Source: Phoenix dactylifera
Lineage: Eukaryota; Streptophyta; Magnoliopsida; Arecales; Arecaceae
Assembly (NCBI RefSeq): GCF_009389715.1
Contig: NC_052409.1
Location: 2,934,275 to 2,998,274 of the forward strand
Direction of reading: 5' to 3'
DNA: 64,000 nucleotides
This document shows, in pieces, positions 14,711-28,200 of the stretch (position 1 is the stretch's first letter; each line of letters starts with the position of its first letter). The position numbers were made by a program, and so were the translations under genes. The notes beneath the pieces were generated by a model that did not search any database, was not told where the DNA came from, and was given only the letters and a program-made list of their open reading frames with translations.

Positions 14711-15595
14711 CAAGTGATGTAGCCTGGTTGAGATTTTAATTTGTGATGGGCTCTTTGGGCTGGGCTAGTTGGGTACTTTGTTATAAACTGCAAGTGGAAA
14801 AGATTGGGTAGGGAGACTAATCATATACCAAAGTTTGGCCCTTGACGTTGACATTTTCTAACCAAGATTAACACGTGTTAGGTGCATATTGGCCCCCCCA
14901 CCCCCAACCCAAAAAAAAAAAGTCCGGACTGTGGGTTGGACCCTTGGGATAAGCTAGCGCCGGCTCAACTTGCATTGCTTCTAAAAAATAGTGTAGGTTG
15001 GCCTAGGATGTTTTGGGCTAATTGGGTGCAAGGTGCACCTTTAATTGGCTTGGGCCTGTTCCCATTTTCATCCCACAGGCCTTTTTTTCCTATGGGAATT
15101 GCATCTTATATACATCTGCAAGAAAGAGTTTAGTTGCTTGGTTTCTTGCATCTTTTAATTTTTGCTTGGCTCAAATAAATGGTGGAGAGACAAGGATATA
15201 TAAATTGAGATGAAATGTGTATTCATGAAATTTTTTCCAATTAATGGAATCATGGAAATATGTATAATCTTTTTTCTTCTTGAATAAACTATATAAGTGA
15301 TATGTGGTCCTGGTCTAAATAATTTGAGAACTAAGAAACTTAATTTATCATTAAGTGATTGTTTCCATGTCCAACCAAGATCAGTAAATGCATCTCTTTT
15401 TATTTGAATATCACTCTTTTTTTTATTAATATAAACATCTAAAACACATAAGATCAATTTATTAATTTATAAATATTTAAGTAAAAGATATCATACTCAT
15501 CCATCTCTAATTCACCTAGTCAAACATGCCGAGGATCAACATGTACCTCCAGTGCATCAAACTGGCCAGATTTATCTATTATGTTAGCCATAAAT

Positions 15596-15627
<32 letters not shown>

Positions 15628-15645
15628 AATAAATAAATAAATAAA
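15596..15645. repeat. (TAA)n/(TAAA)n microsatellite
   Basis: About 25 bp of AAT repeats run into about 25 bp of AAAT repeats. Confidence 0.95.
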
Positions 15646-16765
15646 AATATAAAAAATAAAAGTTTTTTTGTTGCATGAATACTATTCTAAAATTTCAAAT
15701 TTACGTGAATACCTCGTAAAATTTATATTTATTTCTATATCTTCATAAAACACTATTTTTTCACAAATACTCCTAATATAATAGCTGCTCTAACACCGTT
15801 AATAAAAACAATATTTATTTAATTAAAAATTAAATAATTTTTGAAATTACATTTTTGTCCTCCATCGCGATCATCTTATAAATATATTTTTTTTTGCACA
15901 TCTATCCATTAAAAATATTTTAGTATTTTAATTTGAAATCGTTAATTTTTTAATGACATTAGATGGTATATGTATATATATAAAAATAGAGATAAAAAAT
16001 GAATAGAATAGTAAAATAAATATTTTATGGAGGTGGGTATGTGTAGGTGTGTGCGTGCGTGTGTGATAACAATTTTGAGATAGTATTTATGCAAAATTTG
16101 ATAGGGGTATTCTGGTAATAAATCGAAAAATAAATAAAGAAAGAAAAAGTCTCGTAAGATTCTTCTTAAAGGTGTGGTCACATGGAGTGGTGGGTGGGTG
16201 CGTGGGTGGGCCCTTCGCGAACCCGCATGCTCGTACAAAAAAAAGTCCGTCGGCGGTTGGTCCATAAATTCGTGGAGTCAGACCTTAATTTCGCTGTCCC
16301 ACCAGCCGCCTTAAACAGCGCAAGAGAAATCCTATCATGAAAACATGACGAAGACGGAACCAGACAACTCCATTATCTGGTGGGCTCCATTGCGGTATTC
16401 TAACGTTTCCTTCCAATAAAGAAAGGCTGCTAAGAAAATTGGTGAAGTTTGGTGGTACCATAAACTTGTCATAATGTCACGCATACAGAATGATCCTAAA
16501 ACCTAAAATTACGCCCTCTTTAATGTGACCCAGCTTCTGCACGTCTCTCTGTGTGTGGGGTCCGGAAACAACTCAGTGATTTCTGTGGGTCCCAGAGAAG
16601 TCTTCTTTCTTGGGTCCCAATAATGGCGTCATCATTCCATGTAACGAAAAGGAATTAGATAAAATCTCAAACGCGAACCGGACATTCCAACAAATTTAGT
16701 ATTTCCGCACCGCGATCGAGACTAGATCGGGTCCAAGATCTCTGTCCCTCTCCCCATCTTGAGTG

Positions 16766-17299
16766 ATGCGATCGTCTCCGAGAAGAATTTCGCGCTCGAT
16801 TTCCCACTTCCGGTGGCGCTGGTGATGGAGCATTCGGTCTCGCATTCGACTGCAGAGGTTTTGCTCTCTCAATTCGATCGTTTTTGTTCGCTTGATTCGA
16901 TTTCCCTGTTTTTTTTAACCCAAAAAAAGAAAAAAAAACGTATTTTTTCGTGTTTTGTTCTGTGTTTTTGATCTAAATATGGTGATCTTGATCAGATTTT
17001 TGCAATTTAATGGGCAGAGGATCGAAATCTTGGTCTTGACATGGGATTTTCTTTATTTAATAAGGAGGATTGTGTTCGTTTTAATGGGTTGATAATCTGG
17101 ATTTGGAAAGATTTTGGATGCTATTTGGAAGGGGAGGGATGCATAGCTTTGCTCTTGATCTCGTTTCCGCCTCTTAAATTCTAGGGTTCATGGGATTGTG
17201 GCCTGATATCTAGTAGCTTGATTGCTTAGAGGGGATCAATTGGAGAAGCTCTTCATGTAATTTTTGTTTCAGATGAAAGACGAGGGCTTAGGATTCTGA
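16766..17299 (+). promoter_or_regulatory. 5' leader with two uORFs upstream of F-box/kelch gene
   Basis: The first leader exon probably ends at 16857 (GAG|GTTTTG) and the next begins at 17273 (TTTCAG|ATG). uORF1 spans 16766-16825 and encodes 19 residues. Its stop TGA overlaps the ATG of uORF2 (TGATG at 16823-16827). uORF2 continues across the intron into the second exon and stops at 17297-17299. It also encodes 19 residues if the splice is right, ending KDEGLGF. The main ATG is 20 bases further on, at 17319. Serial uORFs usually lower translation of the main frame. That role is inference here. Confidence 0.5.
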
Positions 17300-17318
17300 G
17301 TGCTTCGGTGTTTTGGCG

Positions 17319-19100
17319 ATGGCTGGCGCAAGCTCTTTTAATAGATCCAACAGCAACAGCAGGACAGCCCTCCTCTTCGATGATTTAAGAAAAGTCTGCA
17401 AGATCAGTGGAATTGATGCCGAGTCCTCAAAGGACGAAGCATCCCTTCAAAGGGATATGGAGGCGATGAGTGTCTCCGAAGGAAGGAAAAAGAGGAATGG
17501 TCATGGAGGATGCAGTAGGGAGGAGGGGGTGAACTCGGGTCCTGGCCCCTCTGGATGCCTCAACCTTTATGTGAAGGGTGGTGGATGTCGAGTCTGTGCT
17601 TGCGAGGAGTTTGATGCAGATGGGAAGAGGAGATCGAGTACCATGGATGAATGCATGCCGCATAAAATGGCGATGGGGGTTGAGAGAACTGGAGTCGAAT
17701 GCTTCTCCCATGGTGTGAGGCTTTGGAAGAAAAGCCTGCAAAAGGGAAAAGCGATCGAGCTATGCCCACCGAGGTCTTCTGCTGGGACTTCACTTCCGGA
17801 TGATGTCTTGGAATTGATCTTGGTTCGGCTTCCTTTTGCTTCTCTGATGGCTGCTCGATGTGTTTGCAAGAAGTGGAGAAATTTGACAACCACACCGCAT
17901 TTCATGCAGATGAGATGCGAAAGCACCCATAAGAGCTCATGGTTGTTCCTGTTTGGCATCAAAAGGTATGGGTTTGATGCTGGGGAAATTCATGCTTTGG
18001 ATGTCTCATCGGACCGGTGGCACAGAATTAGCAACGATATGCTGAAGGAAAGACTTCTGTTTTCAGTTGCGAATGTTGGGACTGATGTTTATATTGTCGG
18101 TGGCTGCTCGAGCTTATCTAGTCACTCTTTGTCCATGGAGAGAAGGATCCACAAAGAGGTGTTGGTCTTCAGCCCCATAACAGGCTCATGGCGCAATGCT
18201 GCGTCGATGAGATCAGCAAGGTTGAGACCTGTTCTGGGAGTATTTGAAGTCAGTGCTGGCTGCAGCCTGTTTCATACTCAACCTGATCGCTGCGATCGGT
18301 TTCCTCTTAATTCTCGGATGGGTGGGGTTTCAGAGGTCTATGAGGATCCTCACAGGTTTTCAGTTAGGCGCAGACTGAGGAATGCTTTCTATGAAGATGA
18401 TAATCCATGGGAGCCCAAAGAGAAACCATCAAAGTTCATCCGACGAAAGATGAATAAGCAACCGAGGTTTGCTCTGATTGCTGTGGGTGGTCATGGGCCT
18501 TGGGATGAGCATCTTGAGTCTGGAGAAGCCTATGATCCTCTGACCGATGAATGGGTGGAGATTGCGACATTGCCACGAGATTTTGGGGTTGTTTGCTCTG
18601 GTGCAGTTTGTGGTGGAATGTTTTATGTATATTCTGATGCAGACAGACTTGCAGGCTATGATCTTGAGAAGGGCTTCTGGATTGCCATTCAGACATTGAG
18701 CACGCCTCCCCGTCTTCGTGAGTACCATCCGATGCTCCTGTCTTGCAGGAGCCGGTTGTTCGTATTCTGTGTGTCGTGGTGCGAAAGAGATGGGCAGCTC
18801 AACAGGAGGGAGAAAGCTGTGAGGAAGCTCTGGGAGCTGCATTTTCCATCGCAAAAATGGAACGAGGTCTCGAGACATCCAGATGCTCCCATGGACTGGA
18901 ATGCTGTATTCATATCCCATGAGAACAAGATTTATGGGTTGGAAATGTTCAGTATATTTGGTCAGGTGCTGGATTTTTTAACTGCTTGCCAGGTTTCTGA
19001 CACTGAACTCGAATGGAAACGGATATCAGGGAAGCATGCAGCACATGAAGCAGATGCTTCCTCATGCACAACAAAGTCAATGGTGGTACTACATCTGTAG
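17319..19100 (+). CDS. F-box/kelch-repeat protein (At5g42350 / CFK1-like)
   Basis: This is a single uninterrupted coding exon of 593 residues. The ATG at 17319 is preferred over an upstream in-frame TTG. A low-complexity Ser-rich N-terminus with a Cys-rich patch (about 80-98) precedes the F-box at about 159-198 (LPDDVLELILVRLPFASL... CVCKKWRNL). The C-terminal half carries degenerate kelch blades with GG motifs, such as DVYIVGGCSS, ALIAVGGHGPWDEH and YDPLTDEWVEIATLP. F-box proteins recruit substrates to SCF ubiquitin ligases through SKP1, and kelch propellers bind the substrate. Domain order, length and the intronless CDS match the Arabidopsis At5g42350/At5g42360 type (COP9-interacting F-box kelch). 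The leader has an intron at 16858-17272. No damage is seen. Confidence 0.93.
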   Translation: MAGASSFNRSNSNSRTALLFDDLRKVCKISGIDAESSKDEASLQRDMEAMSVSEGRKKRNGHGGCSREEGVNSGPGPSGCLNLYVKGGGCRVCACEEFDADGKRRSSTMDECMPHKMAMGVERTGVECFSHGVRLWKKSLQKGKAIELCPPRSSAGTSLPDDVLELILVRLPFASLMAARCVCKKWRNLTTTPHFMQMRCESTHKSSWLFLFGIKRYGFDAGEIHALDVSSDRWHRISNDMLKERLLFSVANVGTDVYIVGGCSSLSSHSLSMERRIHKEVLVFSPITGSWRNAASMRSARLRPVLGVFEVSAGCSLFHTQPDRCDRFPLNSRMGGVSEVYEDPHRFSVRRRLRNAFYEDDNPWEPKEKPSKFIRRKMNKQPRFALIAVGGHGPWDEHLESGEAYDPLTDEWVEIATLPRDFGVVCSGAVCGGMFYVYSDADRLAGYDLEKGFWIAIQTLSTPPRLREYHPMLLSCRSRLFVFCVSWCERDGQLNRREKAVRKLWELHFPSQKWNEVSRHPDAPMDWNAVFISHENKIYGLEMFSIFGQVLDFLTACQVSDTELEWKRISGKHAAHEADASSCTTKSMVVLHL

Positions 19101-22100
19101 TGTTTATCTAAGAAGTTGTTGTCATTCTTTCCATGTTTTCTTTGTTGGGTATAATTTTCTTGCTACTGATTCAAGTAGCATAGTTTGATTTCATGCGTAA
19201 AGCTCTGTGTAGTGTAGGCAAATGGTCAGGGTTGAAATCATTTTCAAGTCTGTAAGTTTTGCTAAATTACGAACGAAAGGTTTGGTTTATTCTTGATTGC
19301 TTTAAAAAAGTTTCAGTTTGCTTGTTACATTGCAATCCCCAATAATGTGGTAGCGATCTCCCATTTATGGTTCGACACCACCCAATGTTCTGCAGAGACA
19401 AGATAATGTCATTTCTTGTACTGAGGAATTGCTTAATTTGCCCCGGTTCACTCTTTGTGAAGAATGTGAGTTAAATGCAGTGCCTTTCCCCACCCAAATG
19501 AGCAGCACCATGGCCAGAAACATCTGTGGGCTATTTGGTTTTTCTTGCTGGATTATTGCGTGTGATCAATAACTGATGTTAATCATTGTTAGGGTGCAAT
19601 TTTTAGGAATTAAATAACAGTAGATATAAACTCTCATGCAAATGTATGATATATCTACAATGTAAAGTTGATATATGAGCAATCATGGTACATCTGAAGT
19701 TTGAACCATGCAATCCAGTGTCTCTGCTCAAATAAATCCATGATGAATTGCTTGGGGAGTCATCTTGTCCATTGTCGTATCCAGGCATCATGGATTTTTT
19801 CAATTTATTTTTCCTGCTAATGTTGTGGATCCAAATATTTTTGTGAGCTTTTGTCCGATTCCATGAACAAAGTTTCATATGCAGAAGAATGCTTGAGGTT
19901 GAAATTCAAATTGTATGAGTTTCACTAAATTATATGTGAAAATTTTGGTTTTATCGGCGATCGCTTTGATCAACTTAGTTGAACTGTTAAATTACAATCT
20001 TCGTTTGTTAATTGTTATACTGAGGAATTGGTTAATCTGCATCCATTAACTCTTCATGAAGAATATTAAGCAAGTGTAGTGCCTTCTCCACCAAAATGAC
20101 CATCAACCTCACTAGAAACATCTGTCAACCAGTTGTTGGCATCATTTTTTTTTACCTTCTAGGAGTGCATTCCATCAATGTGATGGACTTAAGAGATTAG
20201 TCTTCCACCCCCACTGACTATCCAAAATAATTAAACAAATTTCATGGTGATGCATTGGAAAAGAACTGCCCTCTGGCTTCACAAAGGAAACAGTTCTGTG
20301 CTTGAGGGTTATGGGATGGTATCATCTCCCACCGAATGACATTTTGGAGATGCATGTTTTGCTGAACTGTTTATAAATCAGGAACTAACATTTTTGTTGG
20401 TGGTAGGAAGGTGTAAACAATGACTAAAAAAGTAGGTAGTGTAGTGCAGTGTAGCTTTGTCAAGGACTTCAGTCTAGAACTCTTATAGCAGTATGAGGAC
20501 CCACTACTAATAACTTGTATGAGCAAAATCGGTGGACATCTTCCTATCTCTACTCCTACAATGCAGACTTCTCCCAACCTGCCTTTGTGGTTCTTGAGCC
20601 TCCAATATAGTACCATCTATTCATCCTCCCAGTGCCCTATTCATATACCTTTTTAGATTATACACATCCAAATCAGTTCAGCCCTTGCTTAAGAAAGAAA
20701 AAATCCACCAACTAAGAGCAAGGATGTATTTTATCAAACAGTGGATCACAGCCATTCATGTTTCCTATCATGTTACAGTAATTGAAGCTCTCTCTCATGC
20801 ATCAAAAGTGTGGAGAACTGGTTTAATGAAACATGACTCCAAAATTGATCTACTGCTAGAGATGAATATCTGAGTGATGATAACTATGGTTTACAAAATG
20901 AATTTTTGCTTGCTATCTCACATGTCAGCCACTACAGGCAACAGAACTTCAGGGATACTGGAAGAAGGAACAAATTTCAGTCTTTCGGAGAAATGTAAGC
21001 CTCATCGAATGGTTGGTGCGAGTGCCCAACAAGGTGAAGCCAGGAGATGGCACATTAATACATCTCAGATGAAAGGTAAAATGTTCTCATATTTCCTGAC
21101 CCGGTCATCAGTCGATATGATGAGATTGGCTTTCTGACCACTAAATAATCATTCATTTGTGGTTATAACAACGTTCAAGTCCTAGCCCCTAAGAAAATGT
21201 TGAACTTAGTCCTGAAGAAGCAGTGGTCATAACTGTGCATGCATGAGGGAATAATATAGATGAATCATGGAGTTACATACTTTTAGAGTTATTTTGATGG
21301 ATTACAAGACGTGAGAGCTGCATGGTTTCTATGCATGCCGATGAAAGCTTGGCAGTGAGAGAGGGAGAGGATTGTAGGATTTTTTTCTTTTTTTTCGCCA
21401 TCATCATCATCATCATCTTGTAGGGAAAGGATTGTAGGAGGAATATAAGTCGGCAGAAATAAGTCGAGATAGAGAAAGATGGCAACACAAGGGTGAGATC
21501 AGGCTATGAGTTGCCGGACAGGGGTGGAGAGAGAGGGGATGCGGCGATAAGTAGGAGAGGCATGGTGAGCAAGGTGGAGATCCTAGGCTTTTATTTATAC
21601 ATGTTGGACACGTGACTTGCACGTGAGTGTAAACTTGGGTTGCTTACTCGTTTACAGACCTGAATAAAGAAAAAAAATTTGAGTCATACCTGATCCAAAC
21701 TGAAACTTCTAAAGTAAATGCAGTTCAAACAAGAATGGGTCATTTCCATCAAGTAGTACAGGGCCATATGTGTGCCCTCTCAGGTTGCACTTAACATGCT
21801 TCTAATCACTTGGTAGTCTGTACTTCAGCAAATCATAGCCCTTAACAAACAGCCAAAAAGAACAAAGGAAAGGAAAAAAGGCATAAACGAACAATATGAA
21901 AACTGCAAGGTTTCTAAGATGATTATAATATGGTGATGCTTCATTTTTAATGTCAATTATTTCACACTACTCAAGCTTCTGGAACGAGGGCTCATCCAGG
22001 AAAACAATACCACTCTCATCATTGTCATGAATTATTTTGCCTGCCATCAAGTGTTATCTATGAGGATATATCGTTTATGAATTCTAAGGAACATCTAGAA

Positions 22101-22298
22101 GGGGAGGAAAGATTGCAGGATAACTTCAACTGTAACTAAACCACAAATGACAAATGAATAACAACATGCCAACACTCTGCCACCAAAATTTTCTCAGCTG
22201 CGTTATTTTCCAACTCCAATCAATTGGGAAACCGTGGGTCCTCCGCAGGCCAATCATGAAATGATGTGCCACTGTTACGCATTGTAGGATGTCATTGC
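19101..22298. other. Intergenic region with diverged duplicated 3' flank
   Basis: No gene is recognised. Sequence at about 19255-19535 recurs in diverged form at about 19918-20130. Shared blocks include ACTGAGGAATTG and AGAAACATCTGT at matching relative places. A (CAT)6 tract lies near 21399-21417 beside purine-rich DNA. Short ORFs at 20685-21137 have no recognisable domain. Confidence 0.5.
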
Positions 22299-25200
22299 TC
22301 AACTCCGCCAAGCAGAAGAAAGCTCCAAATCCACGTTTTCCTCCCACCAAGTAGCATTCTACATTGACAAGTTCACATAACAATTAATAAACAATGACAG
22401 AGAGACATACGATGCTTATGGAAAAATAACCTTTATAATAGTATTAAGAGTAGCTAGGCTTATTAGTTAGTATGTAGGGTAATTAAGTTATGGGATATTG
22501 AAGAACAAGCACCGACAATGAAATAAGTCAAACTGTCAGTTGAATGATTCTTCTTGTACAAACAATGGTGTAAACTAATTAATCTATGAAGAGGAAGAAA
22601 CATGAGAAGGCTTAAGTTCTGAGAATTTAAAGATGTAATATAGTATGAGGGATACAATAGCTAGTTTGGAATAAGTGGAAGTTTAGGATTCACAAAACCG
22701 ATCTTCAAATTCAGGGGAAAAAAAAATAGGACAATTACTAAAATCATGATAATTTTAAAACAGTTTTTAACCATGCAAAAACTGCGCTTGTGTGGTTAGC
22801 AAAGGTCCGCCAGTCAATTTTGTCTAAATACTTTTTGCATTTAAAGCCAAGATAACCAATAACAAAGAGAAGCTTCAGAACCTTGTATCCCCTTCTTAGA
22901 AATTCCAGTGAGCTCCCTTCTTCCTCTTGCAGCCCAAGAACCCTCAAAAGTTCTTCTTTCGTCTAAAACATTAAGATTGTCAATACCAAGGTGAGAGAGA
23001 CACAAATGGCTCGCTACATGCAAAAGAAGCATTACCTCTCCCAATGTGAATCGAGTTGCACTTTCTGCAATGCAAGCGTAGGAACCATCAGCCTGTTTAA
23101 GCATAACCTGCCAAGGCCCTGCACAAGCATACTGTTAAGCTGAGGAGTCTGATGTTGCTGATTGAAAAAAGAAGTGAAGTTGTCCCTTATTTATAATTTT
23201 TATTTGCAATGAAAAAACATATTTCTGTTAAATATATGAAACATCGTGCCAGTTTTTCTCTTTCTTTTTTTAAATAGTAACTTCTACACTTAAAACCAAC
23301 TTGTGGAACTACATCTGAAGAGAATTATATTTGTTGCACATGAAGTTTAAAGTAGGGCACCATTTGCATTATAATTAAAGAGTTTCCAGTGCTTCTGAGA
23401 TACATGCATAAGCTAAATTCTAGCCTAATTCCTTGTAGACTAAATAACAAGTCAGACTTTCAAAGATTTCATTGAATTTCAGACATGCAACAATCACCAA
23501 GCAGCATTATGCACAGGTGGAAGTCAAAGTACTTGTGAATATAGAAATGCCAGATCCATTTGACTTCATACTGGACGGATTTGAAATATGAGGCAATTTT
23601 ACATGAGATTTATAAAGTTATATAACAACAATTAATACATGAATGCAATCTAATCACTACAATTGCAATATACAATTACATGTTTATAAAAGAACATATC
23701 ATAGACTGAATTTTGCTTTATAGAATGGCAATATAGTTTTGTTGAGTATAGTAAATTAATAATTTATTTAGAACGATTTCCTGTATGGCTACGAAACACC
23801 ATGCAGAGCCAAAGCAAATCAGTAAATGATGCTGTCTGCTAGGTCATTTCTTTTATCCTCCAATAATAAATAAGTCAGACACATTCTTTGCATTGTCTTC
23901 TTGGTTTTAAATTATAAAGTAATTTCTTTTGCCTTGCTATGGTTTCTTCTTTTCCACTTTTCTTCCTTGGCTTCTACTGACTTACTCATTTAGGTTTTGT
24001 TTATGCCATGGTTTACATAAAAGCAAATGTGTTGGATGCTAGAATTGCTTGTGATTATAGTAGTAACTTTCTCTCCGTTTGTCAATAGATGCTGGGAAGC
24101 CAAGTAGTTGAACTTAGAAACTCTTCTTTATAGGCTTAAGGACTTGAGATGTCAAATTGTCGAGAAGTCAAAGTGGAAGAGGAATAAAAGTGATAACAGC
24201 ACTTCTCAAACAAACAGCCAATTGTATCATAAATACTTGCAAAATGTAGTACTGATTTTCCTCATATTAGGGAGGTGCATCTGGAGCATGCAAACAACCT
24301 TACAAGGTGAGCACATTGTAAGAGATCCCTATTGATAATATCCACGGGTGATTTAGCCAAATCAAATCATTATCCATGAAAAAATGAAGTTAGCTTGGTG
24401 GTGCCATAGTGTACACTTTATCAAATGATTTCTCTTGCCTACGTATAAAATGGAAAAAACTAAAACTAGCAACAAATGAATAAATAGAAGGTCAGTGGCT
24501 CCTAAGGACAAGTACACCAACATGATGAATTCCAAGCTTCTTAGGTTCTTATGTTCAAGAAAGCCATCAAAAGTAGTCATTTTGCATAATGCATTGCTTT
24601 GTAGCAAATTAATCTATATAATAAGTTTGGGGCACATCAACATCTTACCTGGGTATTGACGGAATAGGGCACCACTATAGTTGACTATGAAAGGTGCAAC
24701 TGGAACCGTCTTCAGTATCAAGGAAACCAAAGGGGTTATCAAAATTTAAAGAAGCTAAGTAGCTAACAAGTTTATAAATACCTTCGAGTACTCTCTTATT
24801 CGAATATAGAATGTAGGAACAAACTGTGAAAGAAACCGATAATGCAAATCTTTGGTAGGAAATCCCAACAGACCTAAGTCAGAACTGTAAAAACTGGAAT
24901 TAGTGAATCTTCAGCAAAAAAGACCAAATTTCTAATAGTAACATAATGTGCATTAGTTGGTTAAAGTGGCCTAGAGAAAACACACCGTAAAGTATCTAGT
25001 TCGAGATTAAAAAGAAGAGCAGGGACTGATGCAGCAATTTTTTCCTGCAAAAAAGAAAAGGACAAAAATTGTAGCAATAAAGGAAAGGTGAGGCTTGTAG
25101 GTATGTTGGATGAAACAAATAGTGAAAATGTAGGTTTTAGATATGCTGTCGCTTCTTGCAATTCCCCATCAAGACATCAACGAATGAGGAATATAAGGAT

Positions 25201-28200
25201 TTAGAAGTAAAAAATGTTCTATCCATGCCAATATGACTGTTCACACAACTAGCCCCTCCAAATTTCACAAAAGAGATATCAAATAAAGCATCCAAGTCAT
25301 AAAGCCACTCATCCACTTTCTTTCTTGCTAATCACTACAAACGACCTTGCTATCAAATATTTGACCTACTTTATCATATAAAAAATCATAATAATGTCTT
25401 AGAGATGGAGCATACTAATTAAGCACACAAAACCACATTTGTTTCCAGCGATAATTTATGGCCATGCACTATTTTAGCATTATGTGCAGGTGTCATATGG
25501 AAAATTAAAGCTGGATATATAAAGTGAACAGTGCTTCCGGGGTGTTGCATAGCGTCACCATTTTAGGCCATGCCAAAGCCCAATGAACATGTTTCTCCAT
25601 TAAAATTGATCCATAAGCCATGGTAAGCGGCAGCAAGGTTGGTATACACTTTAAGTTGCAAGCCTTAACCGCTCTACTTGGACCAACTCAGTAGGTCCTA
25701 CTTTGTCACTGGTTATTATGGAAGCCAAGATCCTTTGAAATGAGAAGGGCCATCAAGATCCCCCCTTCCTACTTCTGTCCAAATATTTTCCTTGGTTTCC
25801 TCCTCCACCTTTCCTATTATTTCATCCAAATTCAAGGTCTTGTGTCACAGGTTACCCATCTCTACCTTATGTACATCACTACACCATCTCAAATTATTCT
25901 CCCTCGTGGTGTTGCTTCTTCTGAAATTCTTCTCCTGAATTCATTATGCACTATTTATTCTAACCTTAGCACATACAGACCATTATATTCTCATCTGTAT
26001 TACTCCTATCTCATACTGATACACCATCTTCAGAGCCAACATCTTGATCTGTCAAGTAGAGCATTTACAGTATCGCAGAAAATCCCTAAATTGCACTTGT
26101 CATTTGCATGACAAATAAATAATAGAAACACTTAAATGTAACTGTTTATCATCCTTCTTGATTCCCTCATCTTGGGCACTTAATATCAAGGAGGTTTGAA
26201 ACTCAGTTGTCCTGCTTATGTTTCACGTTAATGAGTGAAAAATCTTGTCAAAGACAAATGAAAATAGGATATATGTTAGGTGGACAGCCCTCTTGACTAA
26301 GTGACTGGACCTTCTCAATGAACACCATAGCAACTTTATTACAAGCCAGTCTAGCCTAGCATCTGGCGAGTGCAGAAAATGAGGAAGAGGAGAGAGAGAG
26401 AGAGGAGAGAGCGGGGAGAGGGAGGGAGGCAAGGGGGCTGATGTCTCATAAGCATTTTTTTTAATTTTCTCCTTGATTGAGAGGAACTTTTAAACATGTG
26501 TAGTCCTTAAGAAGTTAATGTTATATAAGTAAATCTTTCTAAGAAAACCTATCTGGAATACAATTTTGCATTTAAACATAAGCAATTTTTTTCATTTTCT
26601 CCTTGATTTAGAGGAACTTTTGAAGATGTGCAGTCCTTGATAAGAAGTTAATGCTATATAAGTAAATCTAACCAACGAAACCTACCCAGAATACATTTTT
26701 GGAAAATGATTTATTCATTAATATAAGATAATGCAAGTCTAATACAATATCTTTAGCATATCAGCTTACAAAATGTTAAGCACTTTGAAAACATTATGAA
26801 TGCAGCATACAAGAAAGTATAGGCTGAAAGATACACGGCAAGCCAGATATTACAAAGACCACAAGCAGCATTTTACAGGAAATAGCTAACCCTCAAGGAG
26901 ATAAATGTTGACTCATAGATGAGATGTATGCAAGATTAGTCAACATACCACATACTTCTCTATAGCAGAAAGGTCGCGTGTGCTACAATTGATAAAGACA
27001 TACAATGATGGTGGCTCATCAGACTTCCAACTATCTGTATTCATGAATTGCAGATAACTATGAATAAGTACAAGTATGAACATTGCAGGAAAAAAAGCTA
27101 TTTGAATTCTAAGGCTTAAACAAAATTTTCCTAGAAGGAAATTTTAAGCAAAAATGTAACTGTGTAAGGTTGTAATTTTACCAAAAGTGACGTACACTAA
27201 TATCATACATTATCCATAAAAACTAATTAAAATAGCTTTTTTGCTGAAATCTATCAGTGATAATACTAATGGAGAACATAAATTTCACCTGATATACCTT
27301 GTAAGAGAATATGTTAATAAAAAAGGCACTGCCAGTCATGTGAATGGAATTGGCATGGTTTCAATTATCACTTCTGATATGATAATCGTCATCAATCTAA
27401 AGTTACCTGAAAAGTAACAAATGACACTATACAGAAATATCCTATCACTTGCAGGTGCAGAAACTAACCTTCATTATCATCTGCAAAATCAAAATCCAAT
27501 GTGTTTCTAATGGATCTGAAAAAGTTGGTGACAGGACCACTGGGTACATCATCCAAGGAACCAAGGGACACACCACCTATCTAAAATAATAATAATAAAC
27601 GTTAAGAATTGGACAAGTAATTCCGAAACATCTAAAAATGGAATTTGAGAATGTTTGATTCTTCTGCAAGTAGGAACTGAAAAGAATCAAAAGTCCGGAA
27701 CATGATAACATATAAATAGGAACAAAAGCAACAAAAAGTTGTTCACTTAGTATAAGAGCAATCCCATTACCGTGTCTAGTGCCGTCCGGAACAACTGAGA
27801 AGCCCTGCGCTTTTCTGGTTGGTCAGGGAACACCTGAATTTCAACCAAGATAACTATGATGATGAGAATTCTTCCATTTAAAACACATTTGAAAGCATAT
27901 CTGAAAAATGCTAAGCATGGTAAAGGCAAATAATGGCATAATCATGACAGTAACAACATGCTTCCTTCCAAATCAATAGTGCTGGTTTTGTAAATCCTTC
28001 TTCACCATTAGTTCCTACTAATAAAGGCATTTTATGCCGATGCAAGAAATACCCTATGGAATGATTGGTGGAACACCGAAATGTAACTGAACTCTATTGG
28101 CAAATCCCTAAGCAGGAATGACTAGCAATTAAGAACCCATACAGCTGAAACCAAGTAATCAAGCTCATGCTCTATTGTGGCTTGCCCTTGTTAACAAACA

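Larger units (their letters stand above)
13752..16740. other. Divergent intergenic region between Canopy-like and F-box/kelch genes
   Basis: This is the shared upstream region of two genes transcribed away from each other. The left end (to about 13950) is GC-richer and probably holds the promoter and leader of the minus-strand gene. The rest is AT-rich. It contains a 30-bp direct repeat, a TAA/TAAA microsatellite at about 15596-15645 and a GT-rich tract near 16035-16065. No gene is recognised. Confidence 0.55.

Noticed and set aside
18429-18928. Antisense ORFs of 79-163 residues within the F-box/kelch exon
   Set aside because: They are shadows of a well-supported sense coding exon, with no features of their own.
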